Origin: a bacterium
GTDB taxonomy: Bacteria > Actinomycetota > Thermoleophilia > Miltoncostaeales > Miltoncostaeaceae
DNA length: 59,567 bases
Direction of reading: 5' to 3'
Assembly: GCA_029977205.1 (NCBI GenBank)
Contig: JAPOLI010000004.1
Span: forward strand, 1-59,567
Shown: one piece after another, positions 1-8,771 of the stretch
Position numbering within the stretch: the stretch's first letter is position 1
Layout of the letters: each line of letters begins with the position of its first letter
Program-made: the position numbers and the translations under genes
Notes under the pieces: model-generated
What the model was told of the DNA's origin: nothing
What the model saw: the letters and a program-made list of their open reading frames with translations, nothing else
The model's database searches: none

Positions 1-91
1 GCATTACGCGGGAAGGCCCGGCACTGCCAGACCCCGGTGCTGTCCCACCTGCACGCCCCGATCACCCCTCCCACTGCGGGGCGCCGGTGGG

Positions 92-1464
92 CTACGTCAG
101 GTGAAAGTCCACCGTCATCAGTGCGCCACCGCCGGGCGCGTTCTGCGCGGTCGCGGTGGCCCCGTGCATCTCGGCCACCTGATGCACGATCGACAGGCCG
201 AGGCCTGAGCCCGGCTTGCCCCGCGCCTCGGCCGAGCGGTAGAAGCGGTCGAACACGTGGGGGAGGTCGTCGTCGGAGAATCCCGGACCGTGGTCGCGCA
301 CCGACAGCACGCCGTCGCCCAGGGTCACCTCGATGGGCTGCCCCGGGTCGTTCCACTTGACGGCGTTGTCGAGCAGGTTCGCCACCAGGCGGTTGAGGCG
401 CTCGGGTACGCCGTCGATCACCGTGGGGGAGAGATCCTCGAGCACCGTCACGCCGGGGTGCAGCCGGCGGATGCGCGCGATGGCCGCGGTGACGATCTCG
501 TCGAGGCGCACGTCCTGCGCCTCGTCCTCACGCACGGTCGTCTCGCCCGCACGGACGATGTCGGTGACCAGCGCCGAGAGCTCGTCGGTCTGCTCCACCA
601 CGTCGCGCAGCAGCGCTGCGTGCTCCTCGGGCGGCAGGGTGCCCGGTTGCTGGAGCACCTCGATGTTGGCCCGCAGCGACGCAAGGGGCGTGCGCAGCTC
701 GTGCGATGCGTCGGCCACCAGGCGCCGCTGGGCCTCGGCAGATGCCTCGAGCTGGTCGAGCGTTCCGTTGAACACCCGGGCGAGTCGCCCGACCTCATCA
801 TCGCCTGTGACCGGCAGGCGACGCGAGAGGTCGCCCGCGCCGGCGAGTGCCTCGGTCTCGCCCGTGAAGTCGGTGACCGGACGCAGCGCGCGGCCCGTGA
901 GGGCCCAGCCGAGGCCCGCGCCGACGGCGATGCCTGCCCCCGTGACCACGAGGAGGATCACCCCGAGGCCCTGCAGCACCGACTGAACCTCGTCCACGGG
1001 CCGTGCGAACTCGATGGCGACCCCCGCGGCGACAGGGGTGGTGATGCCCCGCAGGGGCACATCCCGGACCTCAGCGTCCCAGAAGTACGACGGGGCGGTG
1101 CCCGCGGCCACCTCGCGGTCGCGCTCGGTCACCGGGAGCGTGACGGTGTCGAGGCGTTCCCCCCGCCGTCCCCGGTCGCGAGCGCCGCCGCGCGCGTCGC
1201 CGGATCCATCGGTGATGCCGGTGCGCGGGGTGATCACCTGCGAGTACATCTGCGGACCGCCGAATCGGTCGCCGCGCCGGAATATTCCTGGGCCCGGGAG
1301 CGCCCGGGGCCCGTCGTGCATCACACGCTCGACCTGTCGCCGGAGCGAGTCATCCACCTCGCCGAGCAGCCGTGCCCGAACCGCCAGGTAGCTCGCCAGT
1401 GACGCCGCGGCCACCGCCACGGCGACGGTGACGGCAGCAGCGATGGCCAGTCGGCGGCGGATGG

Positions 1465-1468
<4 letters not shown>
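92..1468 (-). CDS. Sensor histidine kinase (HAMP-HisKA-HATPase)
   Basis: Inner-membrane sensor kinase expected to phosphorylate the response regulator encoded just upstream. The 458-residue product has a transmembrane segment near residues 7-29, an extracytoplasmic loop of about 135 residues, a second transmembrane segment near 168-190, a HAMP linker to about 245, an H-box SHELRTPL with phospho-acceptor His256, an N-box NLLDNAVKW from 364, and ATP-lid motifs DHGPGF (392) and GSGLGLSIV (420). Its ATG overlaps the regulator stop by 4 bases, implying translational coupling. It is the last gene of a six-gene leftward run. The loop has no recognisable sensor domain, so the stimulus is unknown. Confidence 0.93.
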
Positions 1469-2145
<677 letters not shown>

Positions 2146-2146
2146 G

Positions 2147-2725
2147 TCACGAGTGTGCCGAACCGGCCGGGCGCACGTCGGGCGCCACCTCGCCGGTGGA
2201 GCGGCCGATGATCATGCGGGGGATCAGCATCCCCACCACGAGCGCGGCGCACACCGCGTATGTGATGACCGCCCAGGTGGAGCCAGTGTCCGTGCCGGCA
2301 AGCAGGCCATGCGCGATCACCAGCACCCAGCCGATGCTCGCGGCGCGGTGGATGATCTGCCAGGACCGGTACCCAATGCGGTCACGAATGCGCGTGGTGA
2401 GCCACACGATGAGGGTGATCTCGAGCCCCAGCACGCCGACACCGACGGCGACCGGGTCCCATCCGCTCGTGAAGGGGACGACGAGCGAGATGAGGGAGAG
2501 CCCGGACTGCGTGTCGAGCCACAGCACCACCAGGTGAACCACCGAGACGACCACCGCGAGGATGGTGACGTAGCGGTGCAGCTCCGTGGTCAGCCAGCGC
2601 GGGAACCGCGGCGACGAGGCCTTCATCGACAAGGCGAGCCCCATGGCGGCGGCGAGGCTGAGAAGGATCACCCCGACCATGCCCGTGGACCTGCCGATGA
2701 TCCAGAGGATGGTGTTCAGGTCCAC
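2147..2725 (-). CDS. Ferric-reductase-like di-heme membrane protein
   Basis: Integral membrane protein of 192 residues with about five hydrophobic helices, resembling the ferric reductase-like transmembrane (MsrQ/YedZ-type) domain that carries electrons across the membrane on two b hemes. Four histidines sit in two helices at heme-ligand spacing: His50 and His64 in one, His126 and His139 in the other. There is no fused FAD/NAD domain, so a separate flavin partner is needed. It starts at GTG inside the last 10 bases of the apbE-like gene. The ApbE neighbour suggests a flavinylated extracytoplasmic redox chain, but no FMN_bind-type acceptor is seen here. Family call good, substrate unknown. Confidence 0.8.
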   Translation of the reverse strand: MDLNTILWIIGRSTGMVGVILLSLAAAMGLALSMKASSPRFPRWLTTELHRYVTILAVVVSVVHLVVLWLDTQSGLSLISLVVPFTSGWDPVAVGVGVLGLEITLIVWLTTRIRDRIGYRSWQIIHRAASIGWVLVIAHGLLAGTDTGSTWAVITYAVCAALVVGMLIPRMIIGRSTGEVAPDVRPAGSAHS

Positions 2726-3651
2726 GCGTCGTCCTCATCGGGCCACTCGCCGATGGCGACGGGTGGTCCGCTGATGGGCACCACCAGGGCGTCGAGGCCC
2801 AGCCGGCGGAGCATGTCCGCGCCGGCGAGCGGGCCCGCCACCAGAGCCGCCTTGGCGGCGACCTCCGCCTGGGCGCAGGTGCGTGCCGCAACGGTGACCG
2901 CACGGATCCCGCGATCGGCCGGAAGGCCGGTGCAGGGGTCGAGGATGTGGTGGCGTGCCATGTCGCCGGTTCCCCACCGTCGCCGGGTGGTCGACGATGT
3001 CGCCAGGGCGCCACGGTGCAGGGTGACCACCCGGTCTCCGTGCTCCTCGATGGCAATCCCCCAGTGCGGATGCGCCGGGGGCCGGCCGATCACCCGGAGG
3101 TCGCCCCCCGCCGATACCAGGGCCGTGGTCACGCCGGCGTCTCGAAGGACGCCGATCGATGCGTCAACTGCCATGCCCTTCGCGATGCCCCCGAGGTCCA
3201 GCGCGCAACCGCGCGGGACGACCACGCACCGTGTCTCGGGGTCGGCGGACGCCCTCCGCCAGTCGCCCCCGGGAGCCGGCGTCGCCGGCGCCGGGGCCGA
3301 GTGGCGCACCTCATCGAAGGTGCGGTCGTACCCCAGGGCCGCGAGCTGGCGTCCCATCATGGGGTCGTAGAGCCCGCCGGTCTCGCGCGCCGCGCGCAGG
3401 GCGGTGTGCACGGCATCGAACAGCAGGGGCGAGGCCACGACGATGTCCCCGGCCGCGGCATTCAGGCGCGACAGCTCGGAGTCGTTGCGGAAGCGGCTGA
3501 GCGTGGATTCCCAGGCGGCGAACAGCCCGCGTACCCGGTCGGTGACCGGCACCGGCACCTCGTCCGGCACCACCACGCGCACCTCCGTTCCCATTGCCCG
3601 GAAGGAGGTCTCGCGCAGTGCGATGAGGCCCGCTGCGGTGGCCATGGTCAC
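2716..3651 (-). CDS. apbE: ApbE-family FAD:protein FMN transferase
   Basis: Enzyme that moves FMN from FAD onto Thr/Ser of redox proteins. The 311-residue product shows the family motifs FRAMGTEVRV (17-26), DLGGIAKG (152-159), GGDLRV (182-187) and the Mg-binding HHILDPCTGLPAD (234-246, usually HIIDPxTGxPA). Unlike many ApbE proteins it has no visible signal peptide or lipobox, so it may act in the cytoplasm or leave by another route. The GTG start overlaps the upstream gene's stop (GTGA); an ATG six bases downstream is an alternative. It lies between two exported low-complexity proteins and the di-heme membrane protein. The protein it flavinylates is not obvious in this window. Confidence 0.9.
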   Translation of the reverse strand: MTMATAAGLIALRETSFRAMGTEVRVVVPDEVPVPVTDRVRGLFAAWESTLSRFRNDSELSRLNAAAGDIVVASPLLFDAVHTALRAARETGGLYDPMMGRQLAALGYDRTFDEVRHSAPAPATPAPGGDWRRASADPETRCVVVPRGCALDLGGIAKGMAVDASIGVLRDAGVTTALVSAGGDLRVIGRPPAHPHWGIAIEEHGDRVVTLHRGALATSSTTRRRWGTGDMARHHILDPCTGLPADRGIRAVTVAARTCAQAEVAAKAALVAGPLAGADMLRRLGLDALVVPISGPPVAIGEWPDEDDAWT

Positions 3652-4130
3652 GACCCTCCGGTGGACCCCTGCGACGGCCCCATGTCGGTGCCGGGCGCCA
3701 TCCCGGACTGCGGCATGGATCCTGAGGGTCCCAGCCCCGATCCGCCGTAGCCGCCCATGTCGGCGCTGGCGGGCGGTGGCCCGTGGCGATCGCGGTGATG
3801 ATGATCACGGTCACGGCCGTACCCGTACCCGTACTCGCCATCGCCGTATCCGTCCTCGGCGTACCCGTCCTCGGCGTACCCGCCGACGGCTCCGCCCTGG
3901 GCCTGCTCGTCGAAGAACGAGTCGCTCTCGGCGGCACGGGCCGCGTCCGAGGCGGACGAGGACGCACCGGGGATCGTCGGGTCGGCAGGCGAGGTGGCTG
4001 CGGTGTCGTCGGTGCCGGCCGCCGCGAGGCCGGCAAACACGCCGAGCCCCGCGACGGTGACGGCGACCGTGCCCACCTTCAGCCTGGTCAGCCGCCGGCT
4101 GTCACGCTCGCGCTTGTCGGCAGGAGTCAT
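3648..4130 (-). CDS. Membrane-anchored Tyr/Gly/His-rich low-complexity protein
   Basis: No family recognised. The 160-residue product has a charged N-terminus, one hydrophobic segment near residues 18-38, a Ser/Ala/Thr linker, then a low-complexity tail: two AEDGY repeats, a GYGDGEYGYGYG run, a His/Asp/Arg block RDRDHHHRDRHG, and a Gly/Met/Ser/Pro end. The AEDGY pair comes from a perfect 15-bp tandem duplication at 3851-3880. The tail would lie outside the membrane. The His/Asp block could bind metal, which would fit an operon with a ferric-reductase-like protein (inference). The coding frame is supported by 4-base coupling to apbE and a 2-base gap to the gene before it. Confidence 0.72.
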   Translation of the reverse strand: MTPADKRERDSRRLTRLKVGTVAVTVAGLGVFAGLAAAGTDDTAATSPADPTIPGASSSASDAARAAESDSFFDEQAQGGAVGGYAEDGYAEDGYGDGEYGYGYGRDRDHHHRDRHGPPPASADMGGYGGSGLGPSGSMPQSGMAPGTDMGPSQGSTGGS

Positions 4131-4132
4131 GC

Positions 4133-5032
4133 TCAGGGGCCATCGGCGCCGTGGTGGCCACCGGGTCCGTGGCCGCCACGGCCCTGCCCGTTCACCATCG
4201 CGGTCGCCCGCTCCTTGAGCGTGGCGTCATCGGGAGCGGTCCGTCCGGCCGGCGGCCCCTGCGCCTTCATGGCGGCGGTGACGGCATCGACCACCGTGGC
4301 CACGTCCACGCCCTTCTCCTTGGCGACGTCAGCCGCCGACTTGCCCTGCTCGCGCGCGGTGTGCCAGGCGTCCTCGGTGATGCCGAGCGCCTTCGTCAGG
4401 GCCTCTTCGACCGCCTGGTGGCGCTCGCCACCGGGGCCGCCCGGGCCACCCTTGCCGTGCGGACCGCGCGTGCCGTCTGCGATGTTGGTGGCCATCTGCG
4501 TGGCCTGCGCGTCGGTGAGGTTCGCGCCGCGATCCGACGCCTTGATGGCGCCCGCGATGGTCGCGATCAGGTCGTCACGGCCCATGCCCTTGGTCTCGGC
4601 GATCTGCGCCAGGGTCTTGCCCGCGGCCTCCTGCTCGTCGATCTGGGCCTCGGTCATGCCGATCTTGGCGCCGACGGCCTTCTCGATGGCGTCCATTCCG
4701 GGTCCGCCGCGTCCGTGGTGACCACCGTGCCCACCAGGGCCGCGCATGCCGGGGAGCGGAGCATTCTTGGCGCGCTCCAGCATCTGGTCGGCCTGATCCT
4801 GGGTCAGGCGACCGGCTGCGACGTCGGCCTGCAGGCGCGCCTTCAGCACGTCGGTGAAGGCACCCTTCACATCCGCCGCCGAGATCTGGTCGCCCGTGCG
4901 CTGCGAGAGGGCGCTGGCGAGGTCGCCGGCCGGGTCCCCCTGCCCGCTGGTGGCAGCGAACGCGCCGGCAAGTCCTCCGCCCACCAGCACGCCGACGCCG
5001 GCGAGCATTGCGATGCGCTTGTTCCTGGTCTT
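4133..5032 (-). CDS. Exported two-repeat helical protein with Gly/His-rich linkers
   Basis: Unrecognised exported protein of 299 residues and first gene of the leftward operon. GTG at 5032 is chosen because a GGGGGAC Shine-Dalgarno stretch lies just upstream and a signal-type segment (MLAGVGVLVGGGLAGAFAA) follows. After a helical region (about 35-95) come two related modules at 121-166 and 212-258, each like GxTEDxxxxxxEQGKSxADxAxxKGV plus an amphipathic helix, separated by Gly/His/Pro-rich linkers. Similar modules occur in secreted proteins of unknown function in Gram-positives (general recollection). A candidate response-regulator site lies about 70 bp upstream, so this is probably the most directly controlled output of the two-component system. 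Confidence 0.78.
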   Translation of the reverse strand, partial: KTRNKRIAMLAGVGVLVGGGLAGAFAATSGQGDPAGDLASALSQRTGDQISAADVKGAFTDVLKARLQADVAAGRLTQDQADQMLERAKNAPLPGMRGPGGHGGHHGRGGPGMDAIEKAVGAKIGMTEAQIDEQEAAGKTLAQIAETKGMGRDDLIATIAGAIKASDRGANLTDAQATQMATNIADGTRGPHGKGGPGGPGGERHQAVEEALTKALGITEDAWHTAREQGKSAADVAKEKGVDVATVVDAVTAAMKAQGPPAGRTAPDDATLKERATAMVNGQGRGGHGPGGHHGADGP

Positions 5033-5101
5033 CACGGTCGTCCCCCGTGGTCGGTCATCAGTGACGGGGCCCATCCTGCGGCGCCGACCTGAGCATCCGA
5101 C

Positions 5102-5134
5102 AAGATGAACCTAAGACCCGCATAAGAATGCGCG
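5102..5134 (-). promoter_or_regulatory. Three 11-bp AAGA direct repeats, candidate response-regulator box
   Basis: Three consecutive 11-mers on the plus strand begin AAGA: AAGATGAACCT (5102), AAGACCCGCAT (5113) and AAGAATGCGCG (5124). Exact 11-bp phasing in an AT-richer patch 70 bp upstream of the first gene of an operon encoding an OmpR-type regulator is the usual layout for that family. No good -35 hexamer is seen, as expected for an activator-dependent promoter. Binding is inferred. Confidence 0.5.
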
Positions 5135-5177
5135 TCGCGCCGGAACATCCCTTCTGCGCGCCGGCACGGCACCGCGG

Positions 5178-5588
5178 TCACCCGCCCCGGCCCTCGAGGA
5201 CGTCCCGGAGACCCTCCAGGGCCTCCGCCTGGCGGTCGACGAGCCGCTCCTCCATGTCGATGGAGGGGTCCTCGTGCACGGCGTGGGTGTTCCACACCAC
5301 GCGGCAGCCTCCCTCGCTGGGGACGACCGTGAAGGAGGCGTGGTGCTCGGCCAGGGGAAGGCCATCGGTGACGGCGTATGAGTAGGTCATCGCCGCGTCA
5401 TCGCGGGTGAGCATCTCCTCCACCAGCACCGCGCCGTCGGCCCGCTCGAGGGTGCGCACGTTGCCCTCGAGCGTGCAGCTGGTGTAGAGCGGATACCACT
5501 GCGGAACGCCGCAGGGGTCTCCCACGAGCGCCCAGGCCACCTCGGGTGCCACGGCCACGTCGATCTCGGCTCCGAAGTCAGCGCCCAT
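5178..5588 (-). CDS. SRPBCC (START/polyketide-cyclase-like) domain protein
   Basis: Cytoplasmic 136-residue single-domain protein of the SRPBCC fold, whose members bind hydrophobic ligands in a deep pocket. The N-terminal strand EIDVAVAPEVAWALVGDP, the central ADGAVLVEEMLTRDD and the late strand TVVPSEGGCRVVWNTH followed by a long C-terminal helix match the family pattern. The start is secured by a near-perfect GGAGGTGAT Shine-Dalgarno sequence. It follows the MFS exporter gene with a 56-bp gap and may be cotranscribed with it. The ligand cannot be predicted. Confidence 0.8.
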   Translation of the reverse strand: MGADFGAEIDVAVAPEVAWALVGDPCGVPQWYPLYTSCTLEGNVRTLERADGAVLVEEMLTRDDAAMTYSYAVTDGLPLAEHHASFTVVPSEGGCRVVWNTHAVHEDPSIDMEERLVDRQAEALEGLRDVLEGRGG

Positions 5589-5644
5589 GAGACATCACCT
5601 CCATGCCGCGTCGCGCGGCGTCGCCTGCACGGAACTCTCGCGCA

Positions 5645-7243
5645 TCACGCGGATGGTGGCCCGCGCCCGCCCATCGGCGCGCTCGGAAGCCCCCCCGTCA
5701 CCAGCAGCCCGAGGAGGCCGACGACGAACACGATCCCCAGTGCCGCCCGGAGCGCCTGGATCTTCGACGTCTCGTAGGCGTTCACGACGGCATCGACCTT
5801 GGCGGGGGGCAATCCGGCATCGGTGACCGCTACCTCGACCTGTTCCCCGGAGACGACCTGCACGCCTGATGCCGTTGCCTGCCGGGCCGCATTCTGGAGG
5901 TTCTTGTCGGCGGCCGGATCCTGCGCGAGATTCACGTTGAACGCCGCGGCCAGGCCGATGAAGAGGACGGATCCCGCGATGGCCACGCCCAGCGACGACC
6001 CGAGGTTCTGGGTCGTTCCCTGCAGGCCCCCGATCTCGCTGCTGCGTGATTCGTCGGCCGCCGAGAGGTTGACGTTCCCGATCTGCGACACGGCCAGCCC
6101 GAGCCCTGTGCCGATCACGGCCATGGCGATGGCGAAGAGGGTGCCGCGGGCGTCCGCCTGCACGGAGCCGAGCAGCAGGAGCACCCCGCCTGCGCCCAGC
6201 CCCAGCCCGCACTGGATCAGGGTCCTCGGCGAGATCTTCGCCGACAGGCGCGCACCGGCGAGAGCCATCACGAAGATCGCGATCGACATCGGGAGCATGC
6301 GCAGCCCCGACTCGAAGGCGTCCAGGCCGAGGACGGTCTGCAGGTACAGCGGGAGCACGAAGAAGGTGCCCGCGATCACGAAGTACAGGACCATCTGCGA
6401 GCCGAGGCCCGCGCGCAGGCTGCGTATGCCCAGGAGGTCGGTGCCGACCAGCGGCGCGCCTCCCCGGCGCGAGACGCGCCGCTCCCAGCCGAAGAAGGCC
6501 CACCCGACGAGCACGCCGATGAGGACGATGGGGATCACCGGCGAGAACCCGAACACCTCGAAGGGCGGGTTTATCGGCCGGATGATGCCCCAGGTGCTCG
6601 CGGACACCAGCGCGAGGACGATGAGGATCATCGAGGCGGCCGACAGGACCACGCCCATGAAGTCGAAGCGACCGCGAGCGGGCTCCCGGCGTCCGTCCCG
6701 GATCGTCGGGGTGAGGGGGAGGATGATCGCCACGATGATGATGGTCTCGGCGGCGAATACCCAGCGCCACGAGAACTCCGTGGTCACCCAGCCGCCGATG
6801 AGCGGGCCTGCCGCGGCCGCGGCGCCCGCGATGCCCCCGAGGATCCCGTAGGCCAGGGCGCGGTCGCGCCCCTCGTAGTTGGAGGCGGCGAGCGCGGCGA
6901 TCGCCGGGATCACGAGCACGGCACCGAGCCCCTCGATGATGGACCATCCCACGAACAGGGCGGTGAACCCGGGGGCCAGCGCGGTCGTGAGCGACCCGAT
7001 GGCGTAGATGATCCCGCCGATCACGAAGGTCCGGCGGCGGCCGAGGCGGTCGCCGATGCCGGCTCCGGCCAGCATGAAACCCGCCATCGTGAGGGTGAAG
7101 GTGGCGATCGCGAGCTGCATCGCGCTGACGGTCGTGCCCAGGTCTCCCACGACGGTCGTGATCGAGACGTTCATGACGGTGCCGTCGAGGACCATCACGA
7201 ACTGCCCGAGGCCCAGCACGAGGATCGGCAGCCACTTCCGCAT
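5645..7243 (-). CDS. MFS drug:proton antiporter, DHA2 (EmrB/QacA) family
   Basis: Inner-membrane exporter of 532 residues, the usual length for 14-helix DHA2 carriers. It opens with an amphipathic start and VLGLGQFVMVLDGTVMNVS in helix 1, has motif A GDRLGRRRTF near residue 65, and DWSxxEGLG-like WSIIEGLGAVLVIPA in helix 4. The C-terminal loop between the last helices is soluble and Ala/Val-rich. DHA2 carriers export amphiphilic cations, antibiotics or lipids; the substrate is unknown. A TAACCT hexamer (minus strand, 7252-7257) lies 8 bases before the ATG, suggesting a leaderless transcript. No TetR/MarR regulator is adjacent. Confidence 0.9.
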   Translation of the reverse strand: MRKWLPILVLGLGQFVMVLDGTVMNVSITTVVGDLGTTVSAMQLAIATFTLTMAGFMLAGAGIGDRLGRRRTFVIGGIIYAIGSLTTALAPGFTALFVGWSIIEGLGAVLVIPAIAALAASNYEGRDRALAYGILGGIAGAAAAAGPLIGGWVTTEFSWRWVFAAETIIIVAIILPLTPTIRDGRREPARGRFDFMGVVLSAASMILIVLALVSASTWGIIRPINPPFEVFGFSPVIPIVLIGVLVGWAFFGWERRVSRRGGAPLVGTDLLGIRSLRAGLGSQMVLYFVIAGTFFVLPLYLQTVLGLDAFESGLRMLPMSIAIFVMALAGARLSAKISPRTLIQCGLGLGAGGVLLLLGSVQADARGTLFAIAMAVIGTGLGLAVSQIGNVNLSAADESRSSEIGGLQGTTQNLGSSLGVAIAGSVLFIGLAAAFNVNLAQDPAADKNLQNAARQATASGVQVVSGEQVEVAVTDAGLPPAKVDAVVNAYETSKIQALRAALGIVFVVGLLGLLVTGGLPSAPMGGRGPPSA

Positions 7244-7251
7244 GTGGCAGC

Positions 7252-7257
7252 AGGTTA
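7252..7257 (-). promoter_or_regulatory. Candidate -10 (TAACCT) of the DHA2 exporter
   Basis: TAACCT on the minus strand ends 8 bases before the ATG at 7243, placing the likely transcription start at or next to the start codon. No convincing -35 is seen. Confidence 0.4.
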
Positions 7258-7294
7258 CGGAACGGCGCTATGCGTTGGGCACGCTGTCACGGTT

Positions 7295-7309
7295 GCCGGA
7301 TCGTCCGGC
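7295..7309. terminator. Short GC hairpin between the two MFS genes
   Basis: GCCGGA-TCG-TCCGGC is a perfect 6-bp stem with a 3-base loop, about 25 bases after the stop of the upstream MFS gene. There is no T-tract, so terminator function is tentative. Confidence 0.35.
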
Positions 7310-7333
7310 GACGCCTGTGGCGTTACCGCGCGG

Positions 7334-8569
7334 CTAGAGCCGGGCGGGTGCGGCGTGACCGCGCAGGCGCCGGTCGCGCGCGCGCATGAGCGCGGGTCGC
7401 GCGGCCATGGCGGTCACCGCGAGCGCGGCGCCCACGAGCACGTACGCCCCGCGGGAGCCAACCCAGTCAGCCGCTGCGCCACCCAGGGCCGCACCGGCGG
7501 CGAGCCCCGCCATCACGAGCGTGCGGCCCGCCACCCCCGCCAGGGCCTGCATCGACCGCGGCACCCGACGGGCGCGGGCGCCCATCAGGGTCGCGGCGCA
7601 CACGGCGTTCGCGAGCATGAGCGGGGCGTAGGCCAGGGCCGTGCCCATGACCCCGGGGACCATGGCCATGGCGAGCGCCGGGACCACGTAGGCAGCGCAC
7701 GCCATGACGATGATGGTCTCATCGGCGTGCTTCCGGTCGAGCCGCGTGATGATCGGCGTGGCCAGCATCATGCAGGCCACGCCCGCTGCGAGGACGGCGG
7801 CAAGTGCCGCACCGGATACCCCGAGGTCGTTGCGCAGGTGCGGCACGGCGAGGCTGATTGCGGCACCCGAGGCCAGGCTCCATGCGATGGCCGTCACGGT
7901 GAGCACGCGCAGGTCGCGTGAGAGGAACAGGAAGGCCAGTCCACGGCGCATCGAGGGAGAGGGACCCTCGCTCAGCTTCTCGTCGAGGTGTCCGGACGCC
8001 GTGGCTGCGGCGACCGCCGCGATCACGAGCGCCCCGGCGACGAGCGACATCGCCACGCCCGCTCCGAGCACCAGCGCCAGTCCGGCGACGGCCGGGCCGC
8101 CGAAGTACCCCAGGTTGAATGCCTGCGCCAGCGCGGCCTGCGCCGGCATCATCTCGTCGCGCGATGCCACGGTCGCCAGCGCGCCGAACATTCCGGCATC
8201 CACGAATACCCGCACCGCCCCGATGGCGAATGCGGCTAGGTAGAGCACCGGCAGGGAGAGGTCTCCGGCCATCATCAGGAGCGCGATGCCCACGGCAAGC
8301 ATGCCGCCGACCGCCAGGGCGGTCGCGAGCAGGGGCCGTCGGGCCATCCGGTCACCCGCGAGCCCCGCGGGCGCGGCGAGCAGCAGGAACGGCACGAAGG
8401 TCATCGCGAAGCCGATCGCGGCCTGCGACGCCGAGCCGCCCTGCTCGAGGATGAGCCACGGGATGATGACCGTGAGCATCCCCTGCGCGAGCGCGTGGGC
8501 TGCCTGGGTGACCAGGATCGCGCGGCCATCGCGTGACCGGAGAAGCGGGTTCCTGGTGTTCACTGGCAT
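7334..8569 (-). CDS. MFS transporter (MFS_3/EntS-like, 12 helices)
   Basis: Inner-membrane permease of 411 residues with about 12 hydrophobic segments. Motif A appears as GLAGDRMARRPLL near residue 70, and the opening LLRSRDGRAILVTQAAHALAQGM is typical of the MFS_3 group that includes enterobactin and drug exporters. The second half repeats the pattern with VACMMLATPIITRLDRK. Substrate unknown. It has a promoter with good spacing directly ahead of the ATG and an unusual repeat-rich upstream spacer (8620-8758), so its expression is probably tightly controlled. Confidence 0.85.
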   Translation of the reverse strand: MPVNTRNPLLRSRDGRAILVTQAAHALAQGMLTVIIPWLILEQGGSASQAAIGFAMTFVPFLLLAAPAGLAGDRMARRPLLATALAVGGMLAVGIALLMMAGDLSLPVLYLAAFAIGAVRVFVDAGMFGALATVASRDEMMPAQAALAQAFNLGYFGGPAVAGLALVLGAGVAMSLVAGALVIAAVAAATASGHLDEKLSEGPSPSMRRGLAFLFLSRDLRVLTVTAIAWSLASGAAISLAVPHLRNDLGVSGAALAAVLAAGVACMMLATPIITRLDRKHADETIIVMACAAYVVPALAMAMVPGVMGTALAYAPLMLANAVCAATLMGARARRVPRSMQALAGVAGRTLVMAGLAAGAALGGAAADWVGSRGAYVLVGAALAVTAMAARPALMRARDRRLRGHAAPARL

Positions 8570-8577
8570 TGGCCACG

Positions 8578-8606
8578 ACGGTAGGTGGCCACGCGCCCCG
8601 CGTCAA
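8578..8606 (-). promoter_or_regulatory. Promoter of MFS gene: TTGACG-N17-TACCGT
   Basis: On the minus strand a -35 TTGACG (8601-8606) and a -10 TACCGT (8578-8583) are 17 bp apart, close to the primary-sigma consensus. The -10 ends 8 bases before the ATG, so the mRNA would start at or within two bases of the start codon. The palindrome at 8620-8635 lies 13 bp upstream of the -35. Confidence 0.65.
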
Positions 8607-8619
8607 TTTGTCCGGTGTG

Positions 8620-8758
8620 TCACAAGCGATTGTGATGGTGGCATGAAGTGCGCAGGGAGATCATGTTGTTCGCCCTGTAAATCGCCATTAAAAGAGTTCG
8701 TGCATCTGCGCACATACCATCACAAGCGCTGTTACAAGCAATCGTGAAAAGGTTGTGA
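8620..8758. promoter_or_regulatory. Structured AT-rich spacer with TCACAA/TTGTGA palindromes and a long inverted repeat
   Basis: The 202-bp gap between the permease and MFS genes holds a perfect palindrome TCACAA-GCGA-TTGTGA... that is, 16 bp TCACAAGCGATTGTGA at 8620-8635, a half-copy TCACAAGCG at 8720, a degenerate copy TTACAAGCAATCGTGA at 8732-8747 (13/16) and TTGTGA at 8753. Perfect inverted arms TTGTGATGGT (8630-8639) and ACCATCACAA (8716-8725) enclose a second pair GTGCGCAG (8648-8655) and CTGCGCAC (8706-8713). The loop is far more AT-rich than the window. It could be a multi-site operator, a small RNA gene or a degenerate MITE-like insertion. Confidence 0.55.
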
Positions 8759-8771
8759 CGATGCGGTCGGA

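Noticed and set aside
1-91. Weak GCCCCG/CGGGGC inverted repeat (55-60, 77-82) after the kinase gene
   Set aside because: The 16-base loop and lack of T-tract give too little support to call a terminator, and nothing else is seen in these first bases.
257-1402. 381-codon plus-strand frame opposite the histidine kinase
   Set aside because: The opposite frame has all kinase motifs; this one is Arg/His/Gly-rich without domains.
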